Positions 7,157-15,820 of a stretch of 16,078 nucleotides of DNA are shown in pieces. The notes under the pieces are model-generated. The model did no database searches. It was given only the letters and a program-made list of their open reading frames with translations, and was not told the origin of the DNA. Made by a program: the position numbers and the translations under genes. Each line of letters opens with the position of its first letter. Position 1 is the stretch's first letter. The stretch comes from an uncultured Gammaproteobacteria bacterium (lineage in GTDB: Bacteria > Pseudomonadota > Gammaproteobacteria > Rariloculales > Rariloculaceae): positions 1 to 16,078 of the forward strand of contig CAMPKU010000086.1 of assembly GCA_946887385.1 (NCBI GenBank), written 5' to 3'.

Positions 7157-7801
7157 ATGGAGCTTAAACGCGAGCGACTGAACCGGGCCGCCACGGCCAC
7201 GTTCGAGAGAACGGCGGCTGCGCTCGCCGAATCGGAGGGCGGGGGTACCTGCGCCGCGCTCTGCCGGCAGCTCAACCGCATCGTCGACGACGAGACCGAT
7301 GCCTTGCGGGCGTCCGGCGCGCCCGTCGCGTGCGCCCCCGGTTGTACTTACTGCTGCCACCAGCGCGTGACCGTGTTCGAGCACGAGGCGGCCGCGCTGT
7401 TGCACCACCTTCGCACGGCGGTGGCGGAGCCCATCGCCGCGCAAATCGAGCAGCGGATCCGCGTCAACGCGGGGCGTATCGACGCGCTCGGTGTCGAGCA
7501 GACGCGTTCCGCGCGCATGGCGTGCGCATTCCTGCACGCAGGCCGCTGCGCGGCCCATGAGGTGCGGCCGTCGGCATGCGCGGCCTACCACTCTTCGAGC
7601 CGCGAGCGGTGCGAGCATGCCTTTCGGCAGCCGGATGTCAGCGGCACGGCCAGGAATGCCCGGCCTGCGCTACTCGATTTGCAGGTGCTCGGCTCGGCGC
7701 TCATCGAGGCCACGCAGGCCGGGTGCAAGAGCGCCGGCTTTCGCGGCGAGCAAGCGGAGCTTCATCAGGCGGTTCGCGCGTTGCTCGACCGCCCGTCTTG
7801 A
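7157..7801 (+). CDS. YkgJ-type cysteine-cluster protein
   Basis: This 214-residue protein carries the cysteine cluster of the YkgJ (CxxCxxCC) family: C59-A-P-G-C63-T-Y-C66-C67, followed by C123, C131, C141 and C152 in the second half. The family is thought to bind zinc or an iron-sulfur cluster, but its reaction is not established. There is no signal peptide, so it is cytoplasmic. It is a single gene divergent from the methyltransferase gene, with no ribosome binding site before the ATG but a possible -10 element very close by. Family membership is secure; function is not. Confidence 0.8.
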   Translation: MELKRERLNRAATATFERTAAALAESEGGGTCAALCRQLNRIVDDETDALRASGAPVACAPGCTYCCHQRVTVFEHEAAALLHHLRTAVAEPIAAQIEQRIRVNAGRIDALGVEQTRSARMACAFLHAGRCAAHEVRPSACAAYHSSSRERCEHAFRQPDVSGTARNARPALLDLQVLGSALIEATQAGCKSAGFRGEQAELHQAVRALLDRPS

Positions 7802-7825
7802 GCTGCCGCGCGCGGGCCGGGGGCG

Positions 7826-7831
7826 TATAGT
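7826..7831 (+). promoter_or_regulatory. Possible -10 element before the leader ORF
   Basis: TATAGT lies 34 bases before the ATG of the small leader ORF at 7866 and would place a transcription start near 7838. A TTGAGC at 7798-7803 is too far away (22 bases) to be a good -35 box. Confidence 0.3.
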
Positions 7832-7865
7832 TCACGCCGTGGTCGCTCACCCGGGGGAGGGCTCC

Positions 7866-7970
7866 ATGATCGAGCGGGACCGTGCTGCTTTCTCGACGTC
7901 GACATCGATCCGCGGACGAGCGGGCGTTCATCAACATCAACCGCAACGAGCACAAACAGATGAGCTTTAG
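7866..7970 (+). CDS. Small leader ORF overlapping the quinohaemoprotein start
   Basis: This 34-codon ORF has the best ribosome binding site in the region (GGGGGAGGG, 7853-7861, then ATG at 7866). Its stop (7968-7970) lies just inside the next gene, overlapping the chosen ATG at 7960 by 11 bases. The main gene has no good ribosome binding site of its own, so the leader may deliver ribosomes to it by termination-reinitiation. The peptide is basic and Gln/His-rich near its end (H22-Q-H-Q-P-Q) and resembles nothing I know. It may instead be a non-functional frame, or the remnant of a shifted N-terminus. Confidence 0.4.
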   Translation: MIERDRAAFSTSTSIRGRAGVHQHQPQRAQTDEL

Positions 7971-10011
7971 CCTCACAACGCTTCCTGCCCGGGTTTTGGC
8001 TATGGCCGCGCTGGCGCTACCTGCCCAGCTCGCGCTCGCGTTCACGGAACAGCAGGCGCGGGCCGGAGCGACCACCTATGCGCAGTTCTGCGCGGCCTGC
8101 CATGGGGCGGACTTGCGCACGCTGCCCACCGCGCCGCTCATGGGCGACGAGTTCGTCGGCAAGTGGCGCACGCGCAGCACCAACGACCTGCTCGCGCAGT
8201 TGCGCACAACGATGCCGCCCGAGAGCCCCGGCAGTCTCGGCGAGGATGCGTATCTCGAGGTCATGGCGTACCTGCTCGAGCGCAACGGCAATGCCGCCGG
8301 CGAGCAACGATTGCTTGCGGCGAGCGGCGAGCCGATCGCCGCGGGCGCGCCGCGCGGTGCCGGCGGCGACGCCGCGCCGAGGCCCACGGGCTTGCTCGTG
8401 AAGGGCACCGTCAACGGGTTCGTACCCGTCACCGATGCTGTGCTGCGCGCACCCGCGCCCGGCGACTGGCCCATGATCCGCCGCGACTACAGCGCGTCGA
8501 GCTTCAGTCCGCTCGAGCAAATCACGGCCGGCAACGTCAATCAGCTCCAGCTCGCATGGATCTGGCCCATGCGCGACGGCGGGACGAACCAGCCGGCGCC
8601 GCTGGTCTATCGGGGCACGATCTATCTCAACAACCCGGATGGCGTGGTGCAGGCGATCGACGGCCGTGACGGCACGTTGATTTGGGAGCACCGCATCGAC
8701 ACCGCCATTGCGTCGCGCGGTATCGCGCTCTACGAGGACAAGCTGATCTTCCAGAGCAACGCTCATCTGGTCGCGCTGAATGCGCGCACCGGCGAGCTCG
8801 AGTGGGACGTGGAGATGAAGGACGCGCGCGCCAGCAGCAGCGGGCCGATCGTCGCCAACGGCCTCGTGCTCGAGGGCATGGGCGGCTGCTCGCGCTACGA
8901 GGAGAACAAGTGCTTCATCAGTGCCTACGACGCGGACACGGGCGAGCAGGTGTGGCGCTTCATCACGATTGCGCTTCAGGGCCAGCCTGGCGGCGATAGT
9001 TGGGGCGACCTGCCGAACTTGTATCGGGCCGGCGGCGAAACCTGGATCACGGGCAGCTACGATCCAGAGCTCAATCTCACCTACTGGGGCACGGCGCAGG
9101 CCAAGCCGTGGATGCCGGCGAGCCGCGGCATGGGCGCGCGCGACGTGGGCCTCTACACGAACTCCACCGTGGCGCTCGACGTGAGCACGGGCAAGCTCGC
9201 GTGGCATTACGCGCATGCACCCGGCGAAGCGCTCGACCTCGACGTGGTGTTCGAGCGCGTGCTGGTCGACGCGGGCGACGAGAAGTGGGTGCTGTCTGCC
9301 GGTAAAGACGGCGTGCTCTGGAAGCACGATCGTCGCGACGGCACGTATCTTGGCCATGTCGAGACGCTGTTCCAGAACGTTTGGGCGAGCTTCGATCGCG
9401 AAACCGGCACGCCGCGTTATCGCGATGACATTCTCGAGCATGGCGTCGGCGACTGGATCGACGGATGCCCGAGCACCGAGGGCGGCAAGAACTGGCAAGC
9501 GATGAGCTTTCACCGGCCGTCGCGGCGCATGATCATTCCCTTGAGCCAAAGCTGCATTTCGATTCGCGCGCAAGCCATTGCGCAGACGCCGGGCGGCGGC
9601 AGCGCCGGCGGCGCGGATCGGCGCTTTTACGAAATGCCGGGCAGCGACGGCAACATCGGCCGGCTCGCAGCGTTCAACGTGGACACGCTGGAAGAGGAAT
9701 GGGCGCTCGAGCAGCGCGCGCCGTTCCTCACCGGCGTGCTGTCCACGGCGGGCGGTGTTGCGTTCGTCGGCGACCTCGATCGAGTATTCAAAGCCGTGGA
9801 CGTGCGCAACGGCCGCGTCCTATGGCAAAGCCGCCTCGCGACCTCGGTGCAAGGATTTCCGGTGAGCTTCGAGGTCGGCGGCAGGCAATACGTCGCCGTC
9901 ACCACGGGCTTGGGCGGCGGCAGCCCGCGGCTCGTGCCGGACTTGATCGCGCCGGAGATCGACCCGCCGGCGCGCGGCCACGCGCTGTACGTGTTCGCTT
10001 TGCCCGAGTAG
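7960..10011 (+). CDS. Exported cytochrome c-PQQ quinohaemoprotein dehydrogenase
   Basis: This 683-residue protein has a signal peptide (1-27, ending A-L-A), a class I cytochrome c domain (about 28-110; haem site C44-A-A-C47-H48, likely axial Met85 in T-M-P-P) and a PQQ beta-propeller (about 168-683; W170, S183-P-L-E-Q-I-T, Y375-W-G-T-A-Q, K449-D-G-V-L-W, G508-G-K-N-W512, and repeated A-x-D-x-x-T-G-x-x-x-W blades). It should oxidise an alcohol or aldehyde in the periplasm and pass electrons through its own haem. The haem domain is N-terminal, unlike the C-terminal one in typical quinohaemoprotein ethanol dehydrogenases. C310 and C318 replace the usual G-A-E-Y-G stretch. ATG 7960 was chosen for the signal peptide; a GTG at 7882 would add 26 residues. 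Substrate unknown. Confidence 0.83.
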   Translation: MSFSLTTLPARVLAMAALALPAQLALAFTEQQARAGATTYAQFCAACHGADLRTLPTAPLMGDEFVGKWRTRSTNDLLAQLRTTMPPESPGSLGEDAYLEVMAYLLERNGNAAGEQRLLAASGEPIAAGAPRGAGGDAAPRPTGLLVKGTVNGFVPVTDAVLRAPAPGDWPMIRRDYSASSFSPLEQITAGNVNQLQLAWIWPMRDGGTNQPAPLVYRGTIYLNNPDGVVQAIDGRDGTLIWEHRIDTAIASRGIALYEDKLIFQSNAHLVALNARTGELEWDVEMKDARASSSGPIVANGLVLEGMGGCSRYEENKCFISAYDADTGEQVWRFITIALQGQPGGDSWGDLPNLYRAGGETWITGSYDPELNLTYWGTAQAKPWMPASRGMGARDVGLYTNSTVALDVSTGKLAWHYAHAPGEALDLDVVFERVLVDAGDEKWVLSAGKDGVLWKHDRRDGTYLGHVETLFQNVWASFDRETGTPRYRDDILEHGVGDWIDGCPSTEGGKNWQAMSFHRPSRRMIIPLSQSCISIRAQAIAQTPGGGSAGGADRRFYEMPGSDGNIGRLAAFNVDTLEEEWALEQRAPFLTGVLSTAGGVAFVGDLDRVFKAVDVRNGRVLWQSRLATSVQGFPVSFEVGGRQYVAVTTGLGGGSPRLVPDLIAPEIDPPARGHALYVFALPE

Positions 10012-10131
10012 CGGCGGCGCGGCTCGCGGCGCGGCAAGCTCCGCGGTTCGCTGCGGTGCGGGTCGCGCGTGTGCGGGGTTTGCACGTATCATCTTCGGCA
10101 TTCCGACTGAAGCCGCAGGAGCGCCGTACCG

Positions 10132-10992
10132 ATGCCTTCGATCCAGGACATCACCATCATCGATTCGAACACCGCTCCGGCGAAAAAGGTCGAGCACGGT
10201 CTCGAGCGGGTGCTGTGCAGCCCCGAGCTATGCGACTCGCAAAACCTCACCGTCTACAAGCGCACCATTCAGCAAGGCAGGCGCTACGAGATCGACGCGG
10301 ACGACGACTATCACCTGGTCTACGTGATGAATTCCCCGGCCAAGGGCAGCGTGGAGCTCGAGAACGAGCGCCATGTGGCCGAAGAGGGCGCGGGCGTGTT
10401 GTTGACGCCCGGCGAAGCGGCGCGGTTCGATGCCGCAAGCGGCGACCTCGACCTGCTGCACATGGTGGTGCCGAAACCGCCGCCGGCCGTGGAGGACGGG
10501 TTGCCGGGCGGCCCGGGGTACTTTTTCAATCGCAAGACGCTACGCGGTTTGAGCGATGCGAGCGGCGGGCGCGTGCGGCGGTTTTGCGCCGAGTCGAGCG
10601 TGCGTTTACAGGACGGCAGCCGGCTCACGCCGACCAATGCGATCCAGGCCGGCGAGATGCACTACAACGAAGGCGGCTCGTCGCCGTATCACCTGCACCA
10701 GGGCACGCCGGCGAATCCCGACGGCGCTGCGCACTGCTACATGACCTTCAAGGGACGCGGCAAGGTGGAGGTCGGCGACAGTGCGCAAGAAATCGAGCCC
10801 GGCACGCTCGTGTATTTTCCGCCCGGCGTGCCGCACCGCTTGCGCGCACACGGCGGCACGCTCGATTACTTCGAGATTCAGGCGTGGCGAAGCTTCAAGA
10901 CCACGATCCTGAGCGAGGAGCCGCTGGGGCTGAAGTGGTTTTACGAGCGCGACAAGCCCGGCGCGCCGCTCGTCGAGTGGAACCAGAGCTAA
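10132..10992 (+). CDS. Bicupin protein
   Basis: This 286-residue protein contains two cupin barrels. The C-terminal one (about 165-260) has a full metal site: H187-L-H189, a further His at H201 where a Glu is usual, and P-G-V-P-H235. The N-terminal one (about 35-115) keeps the fold pattern but only scattered His (H61, H81, H110) and is probably degenerate. There is no signal peptide. The ATG follows AGGAG at 10117-10121 with a long 10-base spacing. The 120-base gap after the quinohaemoprotein gene holds no clear terminator; a TATCAT at 10087-10092 may be a -10 element. Bicupins include dioxygenases, decarboxylases and isomerases, and I cannot choose among them. Confidence 0.75.
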   Translation: MPSIQDITIIDSNTAPAKKVEHGLERVLCSPELCDSQNLTVYKRTIQQGRRYEIDADDDYHLVYVMNSPAKGSVELENERHVAEEGAGVLLTPGEAARFDAASGDLDLLHMVVPKPPPAVEDGLPGGPGYFFNRKTLRGLSDASGGRVRRFCAESSVRLQDGSRLTPTNAIQAGEMHYNEGGSSPYHLHQGTPANPDGAAHCYMTFKGRGKVEVGDSAQEIEPGTLVYFPPGVPHRLRAHGGTLDYFEIQAWRSFKTTILSEEPLGLKWFYERDKPGAPLVEWNQS

Positions 10993-11025
10993 CCGCGTAG
11001 CGCTCCGCGTCGCTCGGGCGAGTGC

Positions 11026-11670
11026 TTACCGTTCCTCTTCTTTTTCCTTGTCTTTGGCGGTGAACACCAGATCCGGCGAAAGCATTTCCTCGTGCGGAGG
11101 CTCCTGCTCGGCTTCGACTTGTGCACTTGCCTGACCGGCTCCGGCGGTTGGCTTCCTCTCGGCCCAACCGGCGTTCGCAATGAGCTGATTGATCGTGCCG
11201 CCGCCGTCGCTCGCCTCGTCGACGGGTGACGGCGGAGGCTTGGCCCGAGTCGCTCGCTCGCTCGGTTGGCGAAAGCCACCCTGCGCGATCTGCTTACGCA
11301 GCTGGTCTCGCTCGGTCTTCAATACCTTGATGACGGCGACCGCGTCGCTCAGCTCACGCAACGTATGCTCATGGCCGCCGCCAAGGCCCGCAAGAATTTC
11401 CTCTCTCTCTTTGAGCTCCACCTCGATCGCCGCGCGTTTGTCGCGCGCCTCGGCAAGCTGCGTCGCGTAGCTTTTCTCGAGAGTCTCCGCCTTGAACGTC
11501 GCGGCATCGAGCGATTCGCGCAGGCTGGTCACGAGCGCGCGCTGCTCCGCGAGCTCGCGCTCGAGCCGCTCGATCGCGGCATCCCGAGGATCGGGCTCCG
11601 GCTGCGAGGTTTGGCTGCCGTCGTGCGAGGGCGGCGGCTTCGAGGCTGACTTGGCGCGTTTGACGAACAT
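11026..11670 (-). CDS. Coiled-coil protein of unknown function
   Basis: This 214-residue protein begins with a basic stretch and a Pro-rich linker (1-29), then a long coiled coil (about 30-130) with heptad Leu/Ile positions and dense Glu/Arg/Lys charge. After it comes a short ordered patch (T159-I-N-Q-L-I-A-N-A-G-W169) and an acidic low-complexity tail ending in K-E-E-E-R. It has no signal peptide or membrane segment. The only start is 11670, with a poor ribosome binding site. It converges on the bicupin gene with a 33-base gap. I do not recognise it; a structural or scaffold role is a guess. Confidence 0.6.
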   Translation of the reverse strand: MFVKRAKSASKPPPSHDGSQTSQPEPDPRDAAIERLERELAEQRALVTSLRESLDAATFKAETLEKSYATQLAEARDKRAAIEVELKEREEILAGLGGGHEHTLRELSDAVAVIKVLKTERDQLRKQIAQGGFRQPSERATRAKPPPSPVDEASDGGGTINQLIANAGWAERKPTAGAGQASAQVEAEQEPPHEEMLSPDLVFTAKDKEKEEER

Positions 11671-11925
11671 GGAATGAGGGCTCGAATACGTCTCGGCAGC
11701 CTAGTCGCAGCCGTATCGCACGGCGCGGAAACACATCACAGCGCGGGCGGCATCCGTGCCGCGGCCGGCGGGTCCTTGACTCGCGTCACAGCGCTCGGCC
11801 TTTGACCTGGGCCACCGCGACGTTGCCGCATAGCCGAAACCCGGCTCCAGGCGCTACACTTTCCTCACGCCTTACGCCGGCTGCGTACAGCAACGGCGCA
11901 TGCTACCGAAACCGGCGAACTGCAG
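11671..11925. other. Intergenic region between divergent genes
   Basis: These 255 bases separate the leftward coiled-coil gene from the rightward zinc-ribbon gene and must hold both promoters. A TACACT at 11855-11860 is a possible rightward -10 element, but no good -35 box is spaced to it. I see no RNA gene, repeat or convincing ORF here. Confidence 0.4.
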
Positions 11926-12192
11926 ATGCCGCTCTACGAATTCAAGTGCCGCGCGTGTACACATCGCTTCGACGAGCTCGTGCGGCTCGGCGAGACGCCC
12001 GCGTGTCCGAAGTGCGGCGATGTGGCGCCGGATCGGCAGTTCTCGGCTACGGCCGGTGTCAGCACCGAGCGCAGCCGCAAGCGAGCGGCGGGCGTGGCTC
12101 GGCGCGCCGCCGGCAGGATCAAGCGCGAGAAGGACCACGCGCAGCGCGAATACGAGCGCAACTACATCAAGGAACACTCCGGGGGCGGCTGA
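11926..12192 (+). CDS. FmdB-type zinc-ribbon protein
   Basis: This 88-residue protein opens with M-P-L-Y-E-F-K-C8-R-A-C11 and C27-P-K-C30, the two zinc-binding knuckles of the FmdB regulatory family, followed by D-R-Q-F-S-A-T-A. The rest (about 48-84) is a strongly basic, probably helical tail that could bind nucleic acid. The family name comes from a putative regulator of formamidase and amidase genes, but most members, including this one, have no proven role. No clear ribosome binding site precedes the ATG. The next gene follows after 70 bases on the same strand. Confidence 0.8.
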   Translation: MPLYEFKCRACTHRFDELVRLGETPACPKCGDVAPDRQFSATAGVSTERSRKRAAGVARRAAGRIKREKDHAQREYERNYIKEHSGGG

Positions 12193-12262
12193 GCCAAGCG
12201 TCTCGAGCTCCACCTAAGAAGCCGCGACGAACCATTCGCTGCGGTCTGCCCTCATATCGTCC

Positions 12263-13693
12263 ATGAAGTCTTCGCGCCTGCTGCCACTGATCGTCGCCTG
12301 CGCGCTGTTCGTCGAGAACATGGATGCAACCGTGCTCGCGACGTCGCTGCCGGCGATCGCGGCGGATCTGGCCACGGATCCGATCGGATTGAAGCTGGCG
12401 CTGACGACCTATTTGCTTGCGCTCGCGATTTTCATTCCCGTGAGCGGTTGGGTCGCCGACCGGTTTGGCGCGCGCGCCACCTTCGTGTCGGCGATTGCGG
12501 TGTTCCTGATCGGCTCGGTGAGCTGCGCGCTCAGCAGCTCGCTCGGCGAGCTCGTTGCGGGCCGTTTCGTGCAGGGAGTGGGCGGCGCGATGATGGTGCC
12601 CGTCGGCCGGCTCGTGCTGTTGCGAACGATCCCGAAGGCGGAGATCGTGCAGGCGCTGTCCTGGGTCACGATCCCGGCGCTCGTGGGGCCGATGGTGGGT
12701 CCGCCGCTCGGGGGTTTCATCACCACGTATTTCGATTGGCGCTGGATCTTTCTCATCAATCTGCCGTTCGGGGCGCTCGGCATGATCCTGGCTCTTCGCT
12801 TCATTCCTGCCGCGCGCCAGCAGCCGCCGCCGCTCGATTGGGTGGGCTTTGCTCTCGCCGGCGGCGGCCTCGGCGCCGCCATGTTCGGCTTCTCCACGCT
12901 CGGACAGCATCTCGTGCCCGTGGAGCTCGCGGCGGCTGCGCTCGTGCTCGGGGGCGCTGCGCTCGTCGGCTACGTGGTGCACGAGCGCCGGCACGTGCAC
13001 GCGCTGCTCGATCTCGGCCTGTTTCGGCTCGCCACGTACCGCGCCGGCGTCATCGGCGGCTTCCTGTTTCGCGTGGGAGTGGGTGCTACGCCGTTTCTCT
13101 TGCCGCTGATGTTGCAGCTCGGCTTCGGCCTGAGCCCCATCGAGTCGGGCCTGTTGACGTTCGTCTCCGCGATCGGCGCCATCTTCATGAAAACGATCGC
13201 GGCGTGGATTCTGAAGGTGATGGGCTTTCGCCGCGTGTTGTTCATGAACGCGCTGCTCGCCTCGGCCATTCTCGCCGGCTTCGGCCTGTTTCGCCCGATG
13301 ACGCCCGAGCTCGTGATCATCGCGACGCTGCTGGTGAGCGGCTGCTGCCGGTCGCTGCAGTTCACGAGCTTGAACGCGATCAGCTACGCGGACGTCGACG
13401 CCAAGCAGATGGGGCAGGCGAGCAGCCTGTCCGGCATGCTCCAGCAGCTCGCCTTGGCCTTGGGTGTTGCCATCGGCGGCTACTCGCTCGAGCTTCTCGG
13501 CGCGTTGGCGGGTCGCCCGGCGACCGCGCTGCCGAACTTCTACTGGGCATTCGTGGTAGTGGCGACGATCTCGGCGTGCTCCGCGTGGTGGGCGTGGCGA
13601 TTGCCGCGCCATGCCGGTGCCGAGATGGCCGGCCGCACTCGCGCGGCGCGCGAGGCGGCCGATCCCAGCACCGCGGAGCTACCCGCCGGCTGA
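12263..13693 (+). CDS. MFS multidrug transporter, DHA2 type
   Basis: This 476-residue inner-membrane protein has about 12-14 hydrophobic segments. E18-N-M-D-A-T in the first helix, motif A at G62-W-V-A-D-R-F-G-A-R and the antiporter motif C region at G142-P-M-V-G-P-P-L-G-G-F mark the drug:proton antiporter DHA2 group. F157-D-W-R-W-I-F-L-I-N-L-P-F-G is highly typical of EmrB-like pumps. There is no partner membrane-fusion protein gene beside it, so it either acts alone or with a partner elsewhere. The ribosome binding site is weak. It ends only 6 bases from the convergent haloperoxidase gene. The export substrate cannot be predicted. Confidence 0.88.
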   Translation: MKSSRLLPLIVACALFVENMDATVLATSLPAIAADLATDPIGLKLALTTYLLALAIFIPVSGWVADRFGARATFVSAIAVFLIGSVSCALSSSLGELVAGRFVQGVGGAMMVPVGRLVLLRTIPKAEIVQALSWVTIPALVGPMVGPPLGGFITTYFDWRWIFLINLPFGALGMILALRFIPAARQQPPPLDWVGFALAGGGLGAAMFGFSTLGQHLVPVELAAAALVLGGAALVGYVVHERRHVHALLDLGLFRLATYRAGVIGGFLFRVGVGATPFLLPLMLQLGFGLSPIESGLLTFVSAIGAIFMKTIAAWILKVMGFRRVLFMNALLASAILAGFGLFRPMTPELVIIATLLVSGCCRSLQFTSLNAISYADVDAKQMGQASSLSGMLQQLALALGVAIGGYSLELLGALAGRPATALPNFYWAFVVVATISACSAWWAWRLPRHAGAEMAGRTRAAREAADPSTAELPAG

Positions 13694-13699
13694 AGGAGC

Positions 13700-15751
13700 T
13701 CAACGCGCTGTGGTGCTGCTGAGGACGCCGCTCCCGAGCATGCGCTTACCCGAGAAATAGCTGGCTGCTTTCTCGTAACCTCGCGCGCCGATCACGCGTC
13801 CGATTCGCCGTCCTGCGATGTCGTCCACGGGCGGGTGCACGCCGGCCCAGAGCCGAGAGATTCCGGCGGAGTCGGCGAAGTCGAAATAGGTGGCCCACTG
13901 CAAGTCGACTTGCACGCTGGGTCCCTTCTCGTAGTTTAGGAAGCCGTCGGCTTTCGCCGGGAACTCGTACATGCCCGACGGAAAGTACGGGCTGCCCGTC
14001 AATAGTGTGAGCGCCTGGGCCCCGGCGCTCATCAGCGTCGAATGCCCCGACGTGTAACCGGCAAAGGGCGGCGTCACGAAGTCGCCGCGCTGATACGGCC
14101 ACCAGTCCTCGGCCAAAATCCAGTCCACGCCGGCGACATCGAAATTGCGGTTCGACACGAAGCGGGGACCGCGCCAGGCGAGGAGCTTGATCTTGCCGAC
14201 GTTGGCCCCGTCTGCGGCGAGCGGGTCGCCGGGCCGTACGCAATCGATGACGCGATGGCTGCCGTCGCCGGCCGGATCGCTCGGGTCGAAGACGTAGCGG
14301 ATACCCTGCGGGTGAAAGGCGCAGTCGGGGTCGGCGCGATCGCTGCTCTGACCCACGGTTCCCATGTAGCGAATCGCCGTGATCGGCCGCGCGTAGTCGT
14401 ACCAGCCCTTCAGGCTCCAAGCGGCGACGCCGGCGTCATGCACGGAGCCGCTCACGGCAAGATAGGCCTTGACGTCCCACTCGAGGTCGTCGACCACGGG
14501 GCCTACGCCGCCGATGCGCTTTTCGAAGCCAGGCGAATCGCTGACCTGCTGGTTCAGCGTCAGGATCAACGAGCCCGCGGGCGTTTCCGCCGTAAATGGG
14601 CCGTCGGCCCAGAAGCTCACCAGCGTGCGCGCATAATCGGCGAGCGGCACCCGCTGGGGCTCATACGGTCGGCCCGTGGCGGGATTTTGCGGATGCCCGC
14701 GGCTCGATTCGCCGCCGCCCAAGAAGTCGAAGAAGTTGCGTAGCTCCGGGATCGTCTTGGGGTATCCGCGGCTGTTGCCGATCGCGCCCGGCGAAATGTC
14801 GACGAGCTTTGCCCCGTGGCCGCGGGTCGGATCGAGGTGGCCCGACCAAACGGCGACGAGCGAATGGCCCCAGATGTACTCCGCGGGTAAAGCATCGGGA
14901 TCCGTCGCGGAGATCAGCGAAGGCTTACCGGGATCGTGATACACCCAATATTCGGCGCCGTCGCGCCGGAACACGCTTCGATCGTTCGAGGTCATGGCGA
15001 ACGGCGAGGTGAAGCCCCACTCCGGCGTCTCGAAGTCGGGCGCCGGTATCGTTTGGCCTGTTTTGCTCACGAACGTGGCGAGTGCAATTTTTTGCCAGCG
15101 GTCCGGGTCGACGACGTTGTGGATGCTGTTTGGATCCGTGGGGTCGAGCGGCGGATTGACCGGCTTGTACGACCGTGCGACATAGCCGTCCGCCTCGCCG
15201 GAGCCGTCGCCAAGGCCAAAGCGGATCACGCAGTCGGCGATGTAGTTGCCCAGCGCGGCCGGCGAGGGATCGCGCTGATAATCGCTGGACGTGTAGCTGG
15301 TATCGAGGCCGTAGTGCTCCATGACATCGTCGAACACGGCAAGCGACGCGGCGGCATTCGCGGACTCGCCGAACCGGTGACGCAGGTAGCGATAGGTGGC
15401 GTAGCTGAGTGTGGTTCTTTGCGAGGCGGCCGAGCTGTCTATATGGCCGGTTGGAGAGTAAGGGCAGGCGAAACCGTTGACGGTTGCACCGAGCAGATAG
15501 GGTCTCGCGTCAGAGTCGTGCACGGCCCAGGCGTCGTACGCGGCAACCGAGAACTGAAACACGACCCGCGAGTTGTACGCGACGCGGCCGGTGTCGCGGC
15601 GCAGCGCAAAGATCAGGGCCTCGCTCCAGTTCCGGGCCACGGATTTGTCGGGCATGAGCTTGAACGGCGCCGGTTGAGCGTGCGCGGTGGCCAAAATCAA
15701 GCAAGCCATGGATACAGTCGGAATGACTCGCAGTGCAGGTCGCAGAAACAT
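13700..15751 (-). CDS. Exported vanadium-dependent haloperoxidase
   Basis: This 683-residue protein has a signal peptide (1-25, ending A-H-A before Q26) and a C-terminal PAP2/haloperoxidase helical core. All vanadate-site motifs are present: K448-G-W-Y-D-Y-A-R455-P, T567-S568-G569-H570-S, and S632-R633-L-W-A-G-V-H639-P-P-V-D-D. In the family H639 binds vanadium, H570 is the acid-base residue and K448, R455 and R633 hold the oxyanions. With H2O2 and a halide such enzymes form hypohalous acid; some members act as phosphatases instead. The large N-terminal part (30-420) is the usual bacterial-type extension. ATG 15751 follows GGGGGA (15755-15760); an upstream in-frame start at 15796 lacks both this site and a signal peptide. 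It lies 69 bases after the ASPIC/UnbV gene. Confidence 0.9.
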   Translation of the reverse strand: MFLRPALRVIPTVSMACLILATAHAQPAPFKLMPDKSVARNWSEALIFALRRDTGRVAYNSRVVFQFSVAAYDAWAVHDSDARPYLLGATVNGFACPYSPTGHIDSSAASQRTTLSYATYRYLRHRFGESANAAASLAVFDDVMEHYGLDTSYTSSDYQRDPSPAALGNYIADCVIRFGLGDGSGEADGYVARSYKPVNPPLDPTDPNSIHNVVDPDRWQKIALATFVSKTGQTIPAPDFETPEWGFTSPFAMTSNDRSVFRRDGAEYWVYHDPGKPSLISATDPDALPAEYIWGHSLVAVWSGHLDPTRGHGAKLVDISPGAIGNSRGYPKTIPELRNFFDFLGGGESSRGHPQNPATGRPYEPQRVPLADYARTLVSFWADGPFTAETPAGSLILTLNQQVSDSPGFEKRIGGVGPVVDDLEWDVKAYLAVSGSVHDAGVAAWSLKGWYDYARPITAIRYMGTVGQSSDRADPDCAFHPQGIRYVFDPSDPAGDGSHRVIDCVRPGDPLAADGANVGKIKLLAWRGPRFVSNRNFDVAGVDWILAEDWWPYQRGDFVTPPFAGYTSGHSTLMSAGAQALTLLTGSPYFPSGMYEFPAKADGFLNYEKGPSVQVDLQWATYFDFADSAGISRLWAGVHPPVDDIAGRRIGRVIGARGYEKAASYFSGKRMLGSGVLSSTTAR

Positions 15752-15754
15752 ACT

Positions 15755-15760
15755 TCCCCC
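15755..15760 (-). promoter_or_regulatory. Ribosome binding site deciding the haloperoxidase start
   Basis: On the minus strand GGGGGA stands three bases before the ATG at 15751. It matches the signal peptide and resembles the G-rich sites at 1906-1912 and 7077-7082. Confidence 0.55.
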
Positions 15761-15820
15761 GATTGTTGAGCATCCGTGCTCGGTGTACTCCTTCAACGAT
15801 GCAGCCGCCTCTTCGTTGCT

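Noticed and set aside
7070..7618. Long N-terminal extension of the methyltransferase
   Set aside because: It lies opposite the YkgJ-type gene and its promoter and would bury the signal peptide; the ATG at 7069 has a ribosome site.
8017..9573. A 518-codon minus-strand frame opposite the quinohaemoprotein gene
   Set aside because: The composition is Arg/Ala/His-rich without domain motifs, and the opposite strand has a haem site and PQQ blades.
12167..13612. A 481-codon open frame opposite the transporter gene
   Set aside because: It is a shadow of the transporter in GC-rich DNA: very rich in Arg, His, Gln and Glu with no hydrophobic core, while the plus strand has clear membrane segments and MFS motifs.
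14936..15769. Plus-strand frame of 277 codons opposite the haloperoxidase gene
   Set aside because: No recognisable motifs and arginine-rich; the minus strand encodes the haloperoxidase N-terminal region and signal peptide.
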